Shown here one piece after another: positions 44,151-53,284 of a DNA stretch of 64,000 bases. The position numbers and the translations under genes are program-made. The notes under the pieces are model-generated. The model was not told the origin of the DNA and ran no database searches. It saw nothing but the letters and a program-made list of their open reading frames with translations. This DNA comes from an uncultured Collinsella sp. (lineage in GTDB: Bacteria; Actinomycetota; Coriobacteriia; Coriobacteriales; Coriobacteriaceae), in contig CAUCQW010000007.1 of the NCBI GenBank assembly GCA_958445065.1, positions 45,234 through 109,233 on the forward strand. The letters are read 5' to 3'. Within the stretch, counting starts at the first letter, position 1; each line of letters begins with the position of its first letter.

Positions 44151-45932
44151 ATGCTGCTTACGCAAACGACAACGCCCGAGGACGTCAAGGCTCTCGATCG
44201 CGCCGAGCTTCCGCTGCTCTGCGGCGAGATCCGCCACGCCATCCTCGAAAGCTCCGCCGCCGTCGGCGGGCACGTTGCCCCCAACCTGGGCGTCGTTGAG
44301 CTTACGGTTGCGCTTCATCGCGTGTTTAACTCCCCCACCGACAAAATTGTCTTTGACGTGTCGCACCAGACCTATGCCCACAAGGCGCTGACTGGGCGCG
44401 CGTACACTTATATCGACCCGGCACGCTACGGCGAGGCCTCTGGCTTTGCCAATCCCGACGAGTCCGAACACGACCTGTTCGCCATGGGCCACACCTCCAC
44501 ATCGGTGAGCCTGGGCTGCGGCTTGGCGCACGCTCGTGACCTGGCGGGCGATGCGTACAACGTCATCACCATCATTGGCGACGGTTCGCTTTCGGGCGGT
44601 CTGGCGTTTGAGGGCTTTAACAATGCCGCCGAGCTCGACAGCAACCTGATCATCATCGTCAACGATAACGACCAGTCCATTGCCGAGAACCATGGCGGCC
44701 TGTATCGCAATCTGGCCGAGATGCGCGCCAGCAACGGCACCTGTGAGCGCAACGTTTTCCGCGCGATGGGGCTCGACTACTGCTATCTGGACACCGGCAA
44801 CGATGTGTTGGCCCTGGTCGACACGCTGCAGGAGCTGCGCGATATCGATCATCCCATCGTGCTGCACGTCTCCACCGCAAAGGGCAAGGGCTTTGAGCCA
44901 GCCCAGAGCGACCCCGAGCGCTGGCATCATGTGGGTCCGTTTGACATGGCGACTGGGCGCAAGCTCTGCCCGGGCCATCCGAGCGAGCCTGCGCCGCGCA
45001 CCTATGCCGACATTACGGGCGAGGCGCTCAGCGCCGCCATCGAGCACGATCCGCAGGTCGTGGGCATCACGGCCGCCACGCCCTACATCATGGGCTTTAC
45101 ACCCGAGCTTCGCGCCGCCGCCGGCAAACAGTTCGTCGATGTGGGCATTGCCGAGGAGCACGCCGTGACCTTTGCCACCGCGCTTGCGCGCTCGGGTGCC
45201 AAGCCAGTCTTTGGTGTGTACGGCACGTTTTTGCAGCGCGCCTACGACGAGCTGTGGCACGACCTGTGCCTCAACGATGTCCCCGCAACCATCCTGGTGT
45301 TTGGCGCATCGATCTTTGGCACCACATCCGAGACGCATCTTTCGTTCTTTGATATTTCTATGCTGGGCGCTCTCCCCAATATGCGTTACCTGGCGCCTTC
45401 CTGCATGGAGGAATACCTATCCATGCTGAGCTGGTCGCTCGACCACCGCGAGCATCCCGTGGCGATTCGCGTGCCGGGCATTGGCTTGGTAAGCCGCCCC
45501 GATCTTGCGCCTGCCGAGGACGCCGATTACGGCGCCGTTCGTTACAACGTGGTGTGCCAGGGTCGCGACGTGGCCGTGCTCGCGCTTGGCGATTTCTTTG
45601 AGCTGGGCGAGCGCGTGGCAAACCGTCTGACTGCCGAGTACGGCATCGAGGCCACGCTCGTCAACCCGCGCTATGCAACCGAGCTCGACCGCGAGTTCCT
45701 CGACAGCCTTGCCGCCAAGCATCGCGTTGTCGTCACCCTCGAAGACGGCATCTTGGACGGCGGCTGGGGCGAGCGCGTCGCGTGCTACTTGGCCTGCACG
45801 CCCGTGCGCACGCGCACCTTTGGCATCGCCAAGGGCTTCCCCGACCGCTACGACCCCAACGAGTTGCTCGCTCAGAACGGCATGACGGCCGAGAACATGG
45901 CCGCCGAAGCCGTTAGGCTACTTAACGAGTAA
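44151..45932 (+). CDS. dxs: 1-deoxy-D-xylulose-5-phosphate synthase Dxs
   Basis: Dxs condenses pyruvate and glyceraldehyde-3-phosphate with thiamine diphosphate, the first step of the MEP isoprenoid pathway. The 593-residue protein is slightly shorter than the 620-residue E. coli enzyme, mainly at the N-terminus and in one loop. The TPP/Mg motif GDGSLSGGLAFEGFNNA is intact (about 144-160), as are HVAPNLGVVELTVALH near the N-terminus and DVGIAEEHAVTFATALA in the middle. GGAG lies 13 nt before the ATG, a weak site. The stop overlaps a strong terminator. Confidence 0.97.
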   Translation: MLLTQTTTPEDVKALDRAELPLLCGEIRHAILESSAAVGGHVAPNLGVVELTVALHRVFNSPTDKIVFDVSHQTYAHKALTGRAYTYIDPARYGEASGFANPDESEHDLFAMGHTSTSVSLGCGLAHARDLAGDAYNVITIIGDGSLSGGLAFEGFNNAAELDSNLIIIVNDNDQSIAENHGGLYRNLAEMRASNGTCERNVFRAMGLDYCYLDTGNDVLALVDTLQELRDIDHPIVLHVSTAKGKGFEPAQSDPERWHHVGPFDMATGRKLCPGHPSEPAPRTYADITGEALSAAIEHDPQVVGITAATPYIMGFTPELRAAAGKQFVDVGIAEEHAVTFATALARSGAKPVFGVYGTFLQRAYDELWHDLCLNDVPATILVFGASIFGTTSETHLSFFDISMLGALPNMRYLAPSCMEEYLSMLSWSLDHREHPVAIRVPGIGLVSRPDLAPAEDADYGAVRYNVVCQGRDVAVLALGDFFELGERVANRLTAEYGIEATLVNPRYATELDREFLDSLAAKHRVVVTLEDGILDGGWGERVACYLACTPVRTRTFGIAKGFPDRYDPNELLAQNGMTAENMAAEAVRLLNE

Positions 45933-45970
45933 AAAACCTCCGCAAGGGAAGCACCCCTGCGGAGGTTTTT
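45932..45970 (+). terminator. Rho-independent terminator of dxs
   Basis: AAAAACCTCCGCA (45932-45944) pairs with TGCGGAGGTTTTT (45958-45970), followed by ATTTT. The stem begins at the last base of the dxs stop codon. Confidence 0.92.
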
Positions 45971-45987
45971 ATTTTCGCGCGCGATTA

Positions 45988-46205
45988 TCTCAATCTGTAA
46001 CATCTAGGGCCCGAATTCCCGTCTAACTGTTACAGATCTAGACAAACCGTCTTTGCCCCTGACCTTTGTCTCAATCTGTAACAGATAGAGACCTTTTGGC
46101 CGTCTAACTGTTACAGATCGAGACATTCGAATTCCCCTGAAGAGAAAATCTCAATCTGTAACAGTTAGAACCCATTTCCTCGTCTACCTGTTACAGATTG
46201 AGACA
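45988..46205. repeat. Triple palindrome array
   Basis: Three units about 58 bp long with a period near 79 bp (45988-46044, 46067-46125, 46147-46205). Each has a left arm of the form TCTCAATCTGTAACA and a right arm of the form TGTTACAGATTGAGACA, with 15-30 nt between. The arms vary slightly between units (for example ATCTAGACA and ATCGAGACA on the right), while unit spacers are unrelated. It lies between the dxs terminator and the transporter promoter. No gene is seen in the 455-nt gap. Confidence 0.88.
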
Positions 46206-46236
46206 AAGCAGCGAGACAGGCCACCACATCTGCAAG

Positions 46237-46272
46237 AACCACCACAAAGGTGCCTGTCCCTTTATGGTAGGT
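46237..46272. repeat. CTGTCCC-core hairpin, ACCACCACAAAG arm type (copy 2)
   Basis: AACCACCACAAAGGTGCCTG followed by TCCCTTTATGGTAGGT. The right arm has two changes relative to the copy at 22498-22534, so pairing is weakened. It lies 43 nt upstream of the transporter promoter. Confidence 0.75.
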
Positions 46273-46314
46273 AGAATAACCCATAAGGTAAGTATGTTTC
46301 TGAGTTATTTCGTG

Positions 46315-46344
46315 TTGACCCATTTGAGCGGGATAGGGTATAAC
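46315..46344 (+). promoter_or_regulatory. Predicted promoter of the glutamate-type ABC transporter operon
   Basis: TTGACC (46315-46320) and TATAAC (46339-46344) with an 18-nt spacer, 44 nt upstream of the binding-protein start. Confidence 0.68.
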
Positions 46345-46387
46345 TCTACTCAACCGCTAGGGATTTTATTGAGAAAGGTGTTCTACC

Positions 46388-47383
46388 ATGAGCAAGAACC
46401 TCTCCCAGCAGGTCGTTCTCGACCGCCGCGGCTTCGTTGCCGCCACCTTCGCAACCGTTGCCGGCCTTGGTCTTGCCGGCTGCTCCGACACCAGCGCCGA
46501 GGCCGACAAGGGTTCCGCCGTCGGCTCCTCCAAGAGCTCCGAAGATACCGAGGCTTCCACCATACTCGATGCCAAGGCATTCGACAAACTCGTCGACAAC
46601 GGCCCCAAGGCCGATGACGACGCCATCGCCGCCAGCACCTGGGCCACGGCCGTCAAGGACGCCGGTGTCTTTAAGATCGGTGGCGTTCAGACCTCCACAC
46701 TTTTCTCCCTCCTCAACGAGAAAGACGGTCAGACCCGCGGCTTCGACGCCGGTATCGCACAGCTCCTGTCCAACTACATTCTGGGCGAGAACAAGGTCGA
46801 GATCACCCAGGTGACCTCGGACACGCGCGAGTCCGTCCTGCAGAACGGCCAGGTCGACGCTGTCTTTGCCACCTACACCATCACTGACGAGCGCAAGAAG
46901 CTCGTCTCCTTCGCCGGTCCCTACTACTACACCCAGCAGGCTATCCTGGTGCTCGCCGACAACGACGACATCAAGAGCGTCGACGACCTGGCCGACAAGA
47001 ACGTCGCCGTCCAGTCCGGCTCCAACGGCCCCGCCATCCTGGAGGAGTTCTCCCCCAAGGCCAGCCAACAGGAGTTCAAGACCGACGAGGAGGCCCGCCA
47101 GGCACTTCAGCAGGGCCGCGTTGACGCCTACGTCATCGACAACAACATGCAGCAGAGCGCCCTGGTCCGCGAGCCCGGCAAGTACAAGATTGCCGGCAAG
47201 CCCTTCGGCAGCAAGGAGCCCTACGGCATCGGCCTGCCGCTCGATTCCGACGGTGTCGCCTTTGTCAACGACTTCCTTAAGAAGATCGAGGACGATGGCA
47301 CCTGGACCGAGCTGTGGCAGATCTGCATTGGCGACCGTACGGGCGACACCAATGTTCCCGAGCTGCCCGAGATCGGCGCCTAG
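46388..47383 (+). CDS. Glutamate/polar amino acid ABC transporter substrate-binding lipoprotein
   Basis: A 331-residue solute-binding protein of the SBP_bac_3 family. The N-terminus has a twin-arginine-like DRRGFVAATF and a lipobox LAGC (Cys32 or so), so it is probably a Tat-exported lipoprotein processed by Lgt. A Ser/Asp/Glu-rich linker follows. The binding domains contain GFDAGIAQLL, ITDERKKLVSFAGPYYYTQQ and VQSGSNGPAILEEF, as in GluB-type proteins. It is the first gene of an operon with two permeases and an ATPase; a hairpin at 47472-47499 separates it from the permeases, which would raise its level relative to them. GAGAAAGG precedes the ATG. Confidence 0.92.
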   Translation: MSKNLSQQVVLDRRGFVAATFATVAGLGLAGCSDTSAEADKGSAVGSSKSSEDTEASTILDAKAFDKLVDNGPKADDDAIAASTWATAVKDAGVFKIGGVQTSTLFSLLNEKDGQTRGFDAGIAQLLSNYILGENKVEITQVTSDTRESVLQNGQVDAVFATYTITDERKKLVSFAGPYYYTQQAILVLADNDDIKSVDDLADKNVAVQSGSNGPAILEEFSPKASQQEFKTDEEARQALQQGRVDAYVIDNNMQQSALVREPGKYKIAGKPFGSKEPYGIGLPLDSDGVAFVNDFLKKIEDDGTWTELWQICIGDRTGDTNVPELPEIGA

Positions 47384-47471
47384 GCAGCGAGCCTAGTAAC
47401 GGCCGCTACGAAACCATACGGAAACGCACGATGCGCTTTATTGCGCTAAACTGTTTCCTCACTGAGTTGTC

Positions 47472-47499
47472 GGGGCTTCCGTACACACGGGAGCCCCTT
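47472..47499 (+). terminator. Intercistronic partial terminator
   Basis: GGGGCTTCCG (47472-47481) pairs with CGGGAGCCCC (47488-47497) with one mismatch, followed by TTT. It lies between the binding protein and permease genes, consistent with read-through and unequal expression. Confidence 0.6.
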
Positions 47500-47521
47500 T
47501 CCTTACCGGCGGGAGGTCCGC

Positions 47522-48181
47522 ATGAGTCTCTCCGAGCTCTGGTCGCTCTATGGCCAGAACTATATCGACGCGCTGCTAGCAACCTGGGGCATGACGCTTG
47601 AGTCGTTTGCCATCGCCATGGTGCTGGCCGTCGCCGTCACCGTGATGCGCGTGTCGCCGCTCAAGCCGCTGCGCGTCTTTGGCGACCTGTATGTCCAGGT
47701 CTTCCGTAACATCCCCGGCATCGCGCTGCTCATTATCGTCGTCTATGCGCTGCCCCCGCTCAAGGTCGTCCTGCCCTACCGCACCTGCGTCATCGTCGCC
47801 ACAGTGCTCTTGGGTTCTGCCTTTGGCTCCGAGAACTTTATGAGCGGCATCAACACCGTCGGTGTCGGCCAGGTGGAAGCCGCCCGCTCGCTGGGCATGA
47901 GCTTCAGCCGTATCCTCGCCAAGATCGTGATTCCGCAGGCGCTGCGCTCGAGCGTGCTGCCCATGACCAACCTCTTTATCGCCGTCATGCTCACCACGGC
48001 GCTCGGCAGTCAGGTGCCGCTTAAACCGCAGGAGCTCACCGGCGTGGTGAGCTACATCAACACGCGCTCGCTCGGCGGCGTCGCCGCGTTCTTTATCTCG
48101 GCGCTCGGCTACCTGGGCACGGCCTTTGTGGTGAGCCACATTGGCAACTATATCGATAAGAAGGTGAGGATCCTCCGATGA
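47522..48181 (+). CDS. Amino acid ABC transporter permease (GluC/HisMQ type)
   Basis: A 219-residue permease with five hydrophobic segments. The EAA loop VGQVEAARSLGMSFSRIL that contacts the ATPase is at about 115-132. GGGAGG lies before the ATG. It overlaps the next permease by ATGA. With the second permease it forms the heterodimeric membrane channel of the importer. Confidence 0.94.
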   Translation: MSLSELWSLYGQNYIDALLATWGMTLESFAIAMVLAVAVTVMRVSPLKPLRVFGDLYVQVFRNIPGIALLIIVVYALPPLKVVLPYRTCVIVATVLLGSAFGSENFMSGINTVGVGQVEAARSLGMSFSRILAKIVIPQALRSSVLPMTNLFIAVMLTTALGSQVPLKPQELTGVVSYINTRSLGGVAAFFISALGYLGTAFVVSHIGNYIDKKVRILR

Positions 48182-49011
48182 GCAAGCACTCCACCTCCGC
48201 GCTCACCATGCGCGATGCGCTCTACGAGGCTCCCGGCCCCAAGATGCGCGCCAAGATTCGCGTCGGCACCGCCATCTCACTTGTTGCCGTGGCCGCGCTC
48301 ATCGCTCTGGTACTGCAGCGCTTTTATGTGACCGGCCAGCTTTCGGTCCATTACTGGTACTTCTTTACGCACCTCACCACCTGGAAGTTCCTGCTTGCCG
48401 GTTTTGAGGGCACAGTAAAGGTCGCGCTCACCGCCGGCGCCATCGCGCTGGTACTGGGCTTAGCCCTCATGCTCGGCCGTACCAGCGACATCAAGCCGCT
48501 GCAGCTGGTCTGCCGCGTGCTCACCGATTTCTTCCGTGGCGTGCCGAGCCTGCTGTTCATCTACTTCTTCTTTTTGGTGCTGCCTCAGTACAAGATTTCA
48601 CTGCCGTCGTTTTGGATGCTCACGCTTCCCGTCGCGCTCGCTGCAGCCGGCGTACTTGCCGAGATCTTCCGCGCCGGCGTCAACGCCGTGCCGCGCGGCC
48701 AGGTCGAGGCTGCCCAGGCGCTCGGCCTCTCCAAAGCTAAAATCACCTTTAAAATCGTATTGCCGCAGGCTATTCGGTTTATCATTCCGTCGTTGATTTC
48801 GCAGCTCGTGGTCGTCGTCAAAGACACCACCGTCGCCTATGTGGTGAGCTACCCCGACCTCATGCAAAATGCCCGCGTGCTCATTACCAACTACGACGCG
48901 CTCGTGTCGGTCTATCTGGTGATCGCGGTCATCTATATCCTCATCAACGTCGCGATCAACAAGGCCGCTGTCTACGTCTCGCACAAGACCGGCGCGGCCA
49001 TCATCCGCTAA
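48178..49011 (+). CDS. Amino acid ABC transporter permease (GluD type)
   Basis: A 277-residue permease with an N-terminal cytoplasmic extension of about 30 residues, five to six hydrophobic segments and the EAA loop RGQVEAAQALGLSKAKITF. It overlaps the previous gene by 4 nt. The ATPase gene follows after 36 nt. Confidence 0.94.
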   Translation: MSKHSTSALTMRDALYEAPGPKMRAKIRVGTAISLVAVAALIALVLQRFYVTGQLSVHYWYFFTHLTTWKFLLAGFEGTVKVALTAGAIALVLGLALMLGRTSDIKPLQLVCRVLTDFFRGVPSLLFIYFFFLVLPQYKISLPSFWMLTLPVALAAAGVLAEIFRAGVNAVPRGQVEAAQALGLSKAKITFKIVLPQAIRFIIPSLISQLVVVVKDTTVAYVVSYPDLMQNARVLITNYDALVSVYLVIAVIYILINVAINKAAVYVSHKTGAAIIR

Positions 49012-49047
49012 CGCTTTACCATTTCGAGTCATAAGGAGCCGAGCACC

Positions 49048-49812
49048 ATGGCACAGAGCACCTCTTCCACCGGCAATCAGCCGCTGATCGAGCTCAAGCA
49101 CGTCGATAAGCACTACGGCGATCTGCACGTCCTCAACGACATCAATCTCTCGGTCGACCGCGGCGAGGTCGTCGTTGTAATCGGCCCCTCGGGCTCGGGC
49201 AAGTCGACCATGTGCCGAGCCATCAATCGTCTGGAAACCATCGACTCGGGCGAGATCCTCATCGAAGGCGAGCCCCTGCCGCAGGAAGGCAAGGACCTTG
49301 CCCGCATGCGTGCCGAGCTGGGCATGGTGTTTCAGCAGTTCAACCTGTTCGCACATATGACCGTACTGCAGAACGTCATGCTGGGGCCGGTCGACGTGCT
49401 GGGCGTCTCCAAGGACGAGGCCCGTGAGCGCGCCATGGACCTGCTGGGCCGCGTGGGCGTGGCCGAGCAGGCCGATAAGGTGCCCGCACAGCTTTCGGGC
49501 GGCCAACAGCAGCGCGTAGCCATCGCCCGTTCTCTTGCCATGCAGCCCAAGGCCATGCTCTTCGATGAGCCCACGAGCGCCCTTGACCCCGAGATGATCA
49601 ACGAGGTGCTCGAGGTCATGGTGCGCTTGGCGCAGCAGGGCATGACGATGATCGTCATTACGCACGAGATGAACTTCGCCCGCCGCGTGGCCGACCGCGT
49701 CGTGTTTATGGCCGACGGCCAGATCGTGGAAACCGGCACGCCCGACGAGTTCTTCGACCATCCCCAGACTAAGCGCGCCCAGGACTTCCTCAACTCCATC
49801 AAGGGCCACTAG
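49048..49812 (+). CDS. Amino acid ABC transporter ATP-binding protein (GluA/GlnQ type)
   Basis: A 254-residue ATPase with Walker A GPSGSGKST (about 47-55), Q-loop VFQQFNLF, signature LSGGQQQRVAIARS and Walker B MLFDEPTSALDPE, all typical of polar amino acid importers. AAGGAG precedes the ATG. The last cistron of the transporter proper; a peptidase C26 hydrolase follows 87 nt later. Confidence 0.96.
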   Translation: MAQSTSSTGNQPLIELKHVDKHYGDLHVLNDINLSVDRGEVVVVIGPSGSGKSTMCRAINRLETIDSGEILIEGEPLPQEGKDLARMRAELGMVFQQFNLFAHMTVLQNVMLGPVDVLGVSKDEARERAMDLLGRVGVAEQADKVPAQLSGGQQQRVAIARSLAMQPKAMLFDEPTSALDPEMINEVLEVMVRLAQQGMTMIVITHEMNFARRVADRVVFMADGQIVETGTPDEFFDHPQTKRAQDFLNSIKGH

Positions 49813-49899
49813 CCCCATTGCCACGCGGGCAAATTCATCTGGAGCACCTGTCCCGCGCCGCCCCTGTGCCATGTCCACCCGGATTCGAAAGCCACACCC

Positions 49900-50709
49900 A
49901 TGATCGGAACACACACCTCATCGTCCTACACTCCGCACGTCGACGTCGATCCCGCCGACCGCCCGCTCATCCTGGTCGCACCACGCTGGGAAGAGGCAAA
50001 GCCGTTTTTAAGCGAGACGCTCTCCCCCAACGAGGAAATCGCAAGCGTCTTTGTCGATGCCATCCTTGCCGCCGGCGGCCTGCCGCTGCAGATGTCCATC
50101 ACCGAGGATATTGAGGTCATCCGCCATTACGTCGATATCGCTGACGGTATCGCTATTCCCGGCGGCCCGGATGTCAACCCCAAACGCTGGGGCGATGATC
50201 GACCCTACGACCCCACCCTCTGCTGCGAGATCCGCGATAGCTTTGAGTTTAAGCTGGTCGGCGAGGTGCTCCGCGCCAAAAAGCCGCTCTTTACCACCTG
50301 CCGTGGCACGCAGTTGCTCAACGTCGCCACTGGCGGCACCCTGTGCATGGACGTGCCGAGCCTGGGCGCTCGCGAGGGCCGCACGCAGTGGCGCCATACC
50401 CACGTGCTCAACGACCCCGTGCATCCCGTCGAGGTCGTGCCGGGCTCGCTGCTCGACCGCGCGGTTGGCGGACACAGGCTGATCCAAACCAACTCCGCAC
50501 ACCACTGCTGCGTCGATCGTCTGGGTAAAAGCACGCGCTTGGTCGCCAAGGCAACCGACGGCGTGCCCGAGTGCATCGAGGTCGAGGGCCAGCCTTTTTG
50601 CCTGGGCGTGCAATGGCATCCCGAGTACACCTGGAAGACGCTCGAGACCGACTTTAACCTGTGGAAGTCGTTTGTCGAGGCAGCGGCCAAGGTAAAGCAG
50701 GCTCGCTAG
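49900..50709 (+). CDS. Gamma-glutamyl-gamma-aminobutyrate hydrolase family protein (peptidase C26, PuuD-like)
   Basis: A 269-residue class-I glutamine-amidotransferase-like hydrolase. The nucleophile elbow FTTCRGTQLLN places Cys134; the other triad residues are His240 and Glu242 in GVQWHPE. Family members cleave gamma-glutamyl amides, releasing glutamate. Being directly behind a glutamate-type importer, it may process imported gamma-glutamyl compounds or supply glutamate, which is an inference from position. No good ribosome site is seen before the ATG at 49900; a later start near residue 19 would keep the domain intact. A strong hairpin follows. Confidence 0.9.
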   Translation: MIGTHTSSSYTPHVDVDPADRPLILVAPRWEEAKPFLSETLSPNEEIASVFVDAILAAGGLPLQMSITEDIEVIRHYVDIADGIAIPGGPDVNPKRWGDDRPYDPTLCCEIRDSFEFKLVGEVLRAKKPLFTTCRGTQLLNVATGGTLCMDVPSLGAREGRTQWRHTHVLNDPVHPVEVVPGSLLDRAVGGHRLIQTNSAHHCCVDRLGKSTRLVAKATDGVPECIEVEGQPFCLGVQWHPEYTWKTLETDFNLWKSFVEAAAKVKQAR

Positions 50710-50730
50710 TTCGCGAGCCCCACAACAGAT

Positions 50731-50772
50731 AAGGGCGCCCCGCCGGCCACATGGTCCGACGGGGCGCCCCTT
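50731..50772. terminator. Terminator between convergent genes
   Basis: AAGGGCGCCCCG (50731-50742) pairs with CGGGGCGCCCCTT (50760-50772), then TTA. It lies between the C26 hydrolase (+) and the Hpt gene (-). Confidence 0.8.
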
Positions 50773-50814
50773 TACCTATGCGCGGCAGGCACACAGCCCA
50801 AGGCACGCAAGCTC

Positions 50815-51171
50815 TTATTCAGCCGCCTCGCGCAGAGCCGACATCGTGGCCGCATATTGCTGCTGCAGCGCATGCATTCCCTCACGAGCGCCGTCAACAG
50901 TATCGGCACCGCGCAGCGCTTCGGTCACCACGACCGCCGGCTCGAACAGATTATTGAATCCCAGGTTCTGGCTCACGCCCTTGAGCGTGTGCGCCGCCAT
51001 AAACGCTTCCTTGGCGTCTCCTGCCGCCATGGCAGCCTCCAGCTTGTCCATGCTCTCGTCATCCAAAAACTTGAGAGCAAAACGGGCAAGCATCTCCTCA
51101 CCCATCAGCCGAGTGCAAGCGTCGTCATAATTGGCGCCAATCTTCTCATACGCCTCACGCATGGAAATCAT
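50815..51171 (-). CDS. Histidine phosphotransfer (Hpt) domain protein
   Basis: A 118-residue four-helix Hpt protein. The phosphorylatable His is in AAHTLKGVSQNLG (His61). It lies 23 nt downstream of the GGDEF-REC-HD-GYP gene on the same strand, so it probably relays phosphate to or from the REC domain of that protein. AAAGGAG precedes the ATG at 51171. No hybrid kinase is in the window, so the phosphate source is elsewhere. Confidence 0.93.
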   Translation of the reverse strand: MISMREAYEKIGANYDDACTRLMGEEMLARFALKFLDDESMDKLEAAMAAGDAKEAFMAAHTLKGVSQNLGFNNLFEPAVVVTEALRGADTVDGAREGMHALQQQYAATMSALREAAE

Positions 51172-51194
51172 GGATTCAAACTCCTTTGGTCAAA

Positions 51195-53075
51195 CTAAAT
51201 CGTAGGAAGCGCAACGACCTCGGCAGGGCGCGCCAATGTTTCGGCAATATGGTCTTGCACCTCGAGCAGGCAGTCGAGCAGCAGCGGGTTAAAGGCACCG
51301 CACTTACCGTCCAGGATCATCTGGATCGCCTCCTCGTGCGGAATAGCATCCTTGTACACGCGCACGCTCGTCAGCGCATCGTACACGTCAGCCACCGAAA
51401 CCACCTGTGCGGCGATGGGGATATCGTCGCCCTTAAGGCCGTCGGGATAACCTTTGCCGTCCCAGCGCTCGTGATGCCAGCGCGCAATCTGGTACGCATA
51501 TTCCATAAGCGCATTGCCGGCGTGATGACGACCCAGCTCACGCAGCATGTCGGCGCCGATCGTGGTATGCGTCTTCATAATCTCAAACTCCTCGGGCGTG
51601 AGGCGCCCGGGCTTGTTGAGAATCGCATCGTCAATCGACATCTTGCCGATATCGTGCAGCGCCGAAGCCAGGGCAATCGTGGAGCGCTCCTCGTTGTCGA
51701 GGGAGATGTTGTCGCTACGCTGGACCAGGCAGGCAAGCAGTAGCTCGGTCAGCTTCTCGATGTTCGTAACGTGCCTGCCGCTCTCGCCATTGCGAAGCTC
51801 CATGACGCCGGCCATGATGTCGATGAGCATGCGGCTGTTCTTGACGCGCTCGTTGTACTGCTGGGACAGCAGGCTCGTCAGACGACGCTGCTTGGCGTAC
51901 AGGCGGATGGTGTTGCTTACACGGCGGCGCACGACACGGGAGTCAAACGGGCGGTTGACATAGTCCGAGGCACCCAGCTCGTACGCGCGCAGCACCACAT
52001 CGTCGGAATCTTCGCTCGAGATCATGATGACAGGCAGATTGTCAATAATCGACCGGCGCGACAGATCGCCCAACACCTCAAAGCCGTTCATGCCCGGCAT
52101 GACAATGTCCAGCAGCACGAGCGACAACTCATCGCCATAGCGGTCGACCATGTCGAGCGCTGCGCGACCGCTATCGGCCTCGAGGATGCAATACTCGTCC
52201 TTGAGCATCTCACTGAGAATAGCTCGGTTCATCTCGGAGTCATCGACGATAAGCACCAAAGGCTTTTCGCTTTGGAAGGCCTCGATGGAATCGGTATCGG
52301 TCATGACCGTACCGGCTTTTGCCTTAGCGCGGCTCAATAATTGGACAGCGCGGCCAACGCCCTCATCGACCGTCTCGCCATTAATGCGAACGCCACCAAC
52401 ACATGCCGTCAAGCTAACACGCTCATGGCCCGGAATAACCGTGGAATGAACGGCATCGGATACGTGACGCAGACGACGGGCGAAATCATCGGAGGGGATA
52501 TTGGGCATGACGGCCACAAACTTATCGCAGCCATAGCGGACAAGCTCGTCAGTCGAACGAATACTGCTGCGTATGGCCGTCGCCACAGCACCGAGTGCAA
52601 GGTCGCCGGCATGACGGCCACAGGTATCGTTGAAGACCCTAAAATCATCAAGGTCGATCATGGCCACACCGGCCTGCATGCGGGCGCTGCGAAGCTTTTC
52701 CTCGTAATATCGGCGATTGCGCACGCTCGTCAGCACGTCGGTGTAGACAAGGTCCTCTTCTGCGGTCTCCTGTTCATCAATCGGACGCACCATCAGCAGG
52801 ACGTGAGGCTCGCCCTCGACCTTCAGAGGGCGCAGGCGAGCGCGGTACTCAACGCCATCGTTGAGCAGCCGTTCCGACACCTCATCGGAACCTGCCAAGA
52901 CCTCCAGACCTGACTGGCGCAGACAGGGACACCGATCGCCGGCGAGCAGGCAGTTGGGATCGCCCTTAATCTGGTCGGCCGACAGCAAACGTACCACGGG
53001 GTAGGTCTTCGCGACACGGGCGACCTCGGCGGCAGCCTCCTCGTCGGTTAGATTGGCCTCGTGATTATTGAGCAT
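51195..53075 (-). CDS. Degenerate GGDEF - REC - HD-GYP signalling protein
   Basis: A 626-residue cytoplasmic protein. Residues 1-105 are a poorly conserved sensor-like part with several Cys. A GGDEF-like domain (about 108-265) has GCDKF (182-186) instead of GG(D/E)EF, so it is probably inactive as a cyclase. A REC domain (272-390) keeps the acceptor Asp323 (LLDIVMPG) but has Arg375 where response regulators have Lys (NRPF). The HD-GYP domain (410-600) is intact: HD at 474-475, HHERWDGKGYPDG at 534-546, so c-di-GMP hydrolysis is plausible. The ATG at 53075 starts the recognisable region. It forms an operon with the Hpt protein. Confidence 0.92.
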   Translation of the reverse strand: MLNNHEANLTDEEAAAEVARVAKTYPVVRLLSADQIKGDPNCLLAGDRCPCLRQSGLEVLAGSDEVSERLLNDGVEYRARLRPLKVEGEPHVLLMVRPIDEQETAEEDLVYTDVLTSVRNRRYYEEKLRSARMQAGVAMIDLDDFRVFNDTCGRHAGDLALGAVATAIRSSIRSTDELVRYGCDKFVAVMPNIPSDDFARRLRHVSDAVHSTVIPGHERVSLTACVGGVRINGETVDEGVGRAVQLLSRAKAKAGTVMTDTDSIEAFQSEKPLVLIVDDSEMNRAILSEMLKDEYCILEADSGRAALDMVDRYGDELSLVLLDIVMPGMNGFEVLGDLSRRSIIDNLPVIMISSEDSDDVVLRAYELGASDYVNRPFDSRVVRRRVSNTIRLYAKQRRLTSLLSQQYNERVKNSRMLIDIMAGVMELRNGESGRHVTNIEKLTELLLACLVQRSDNISLDNEERSTIALASALHDIGKMSIDDAILNKPGRLTPEEFEIMKTHTTIGADMLRELGRHHAGNALMEYAYQIARWHHERWDGKGYPDGLKGDDIPIAAQVVSVADVYDALTSVRVYKDAIPHEEAIQMILDGKCGAFNPLLLDCLLEVQDHIAETLARPAEVVALPTI

Positions 53076-53284
53076 AGGGGCCCTTTCAGTAGTTTCGCTT
53101 GGTAGCAGTGGGTACCAAATGTTACAAGGGTAGCACCTTGTCGATGCAGGTACGCACGTGAATACCGTTTCTTTTTTATGAGTTGGCAGACGGCAGGGCT
53201 GAAGCCGCAGACGTTGGGTTTTGAGCACCCTTGTTAACACAGCCGAAACGTTTACGGAAAAGCCCGTTTTGATGATTGCGGCCG

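Noticed and set aside
45988..46205. CRISPR array
   Set aside because: Only three units, each is a palindrome with variable inner sequence rather than a constant repeat with unique spacers, and no cas genes are in the window.
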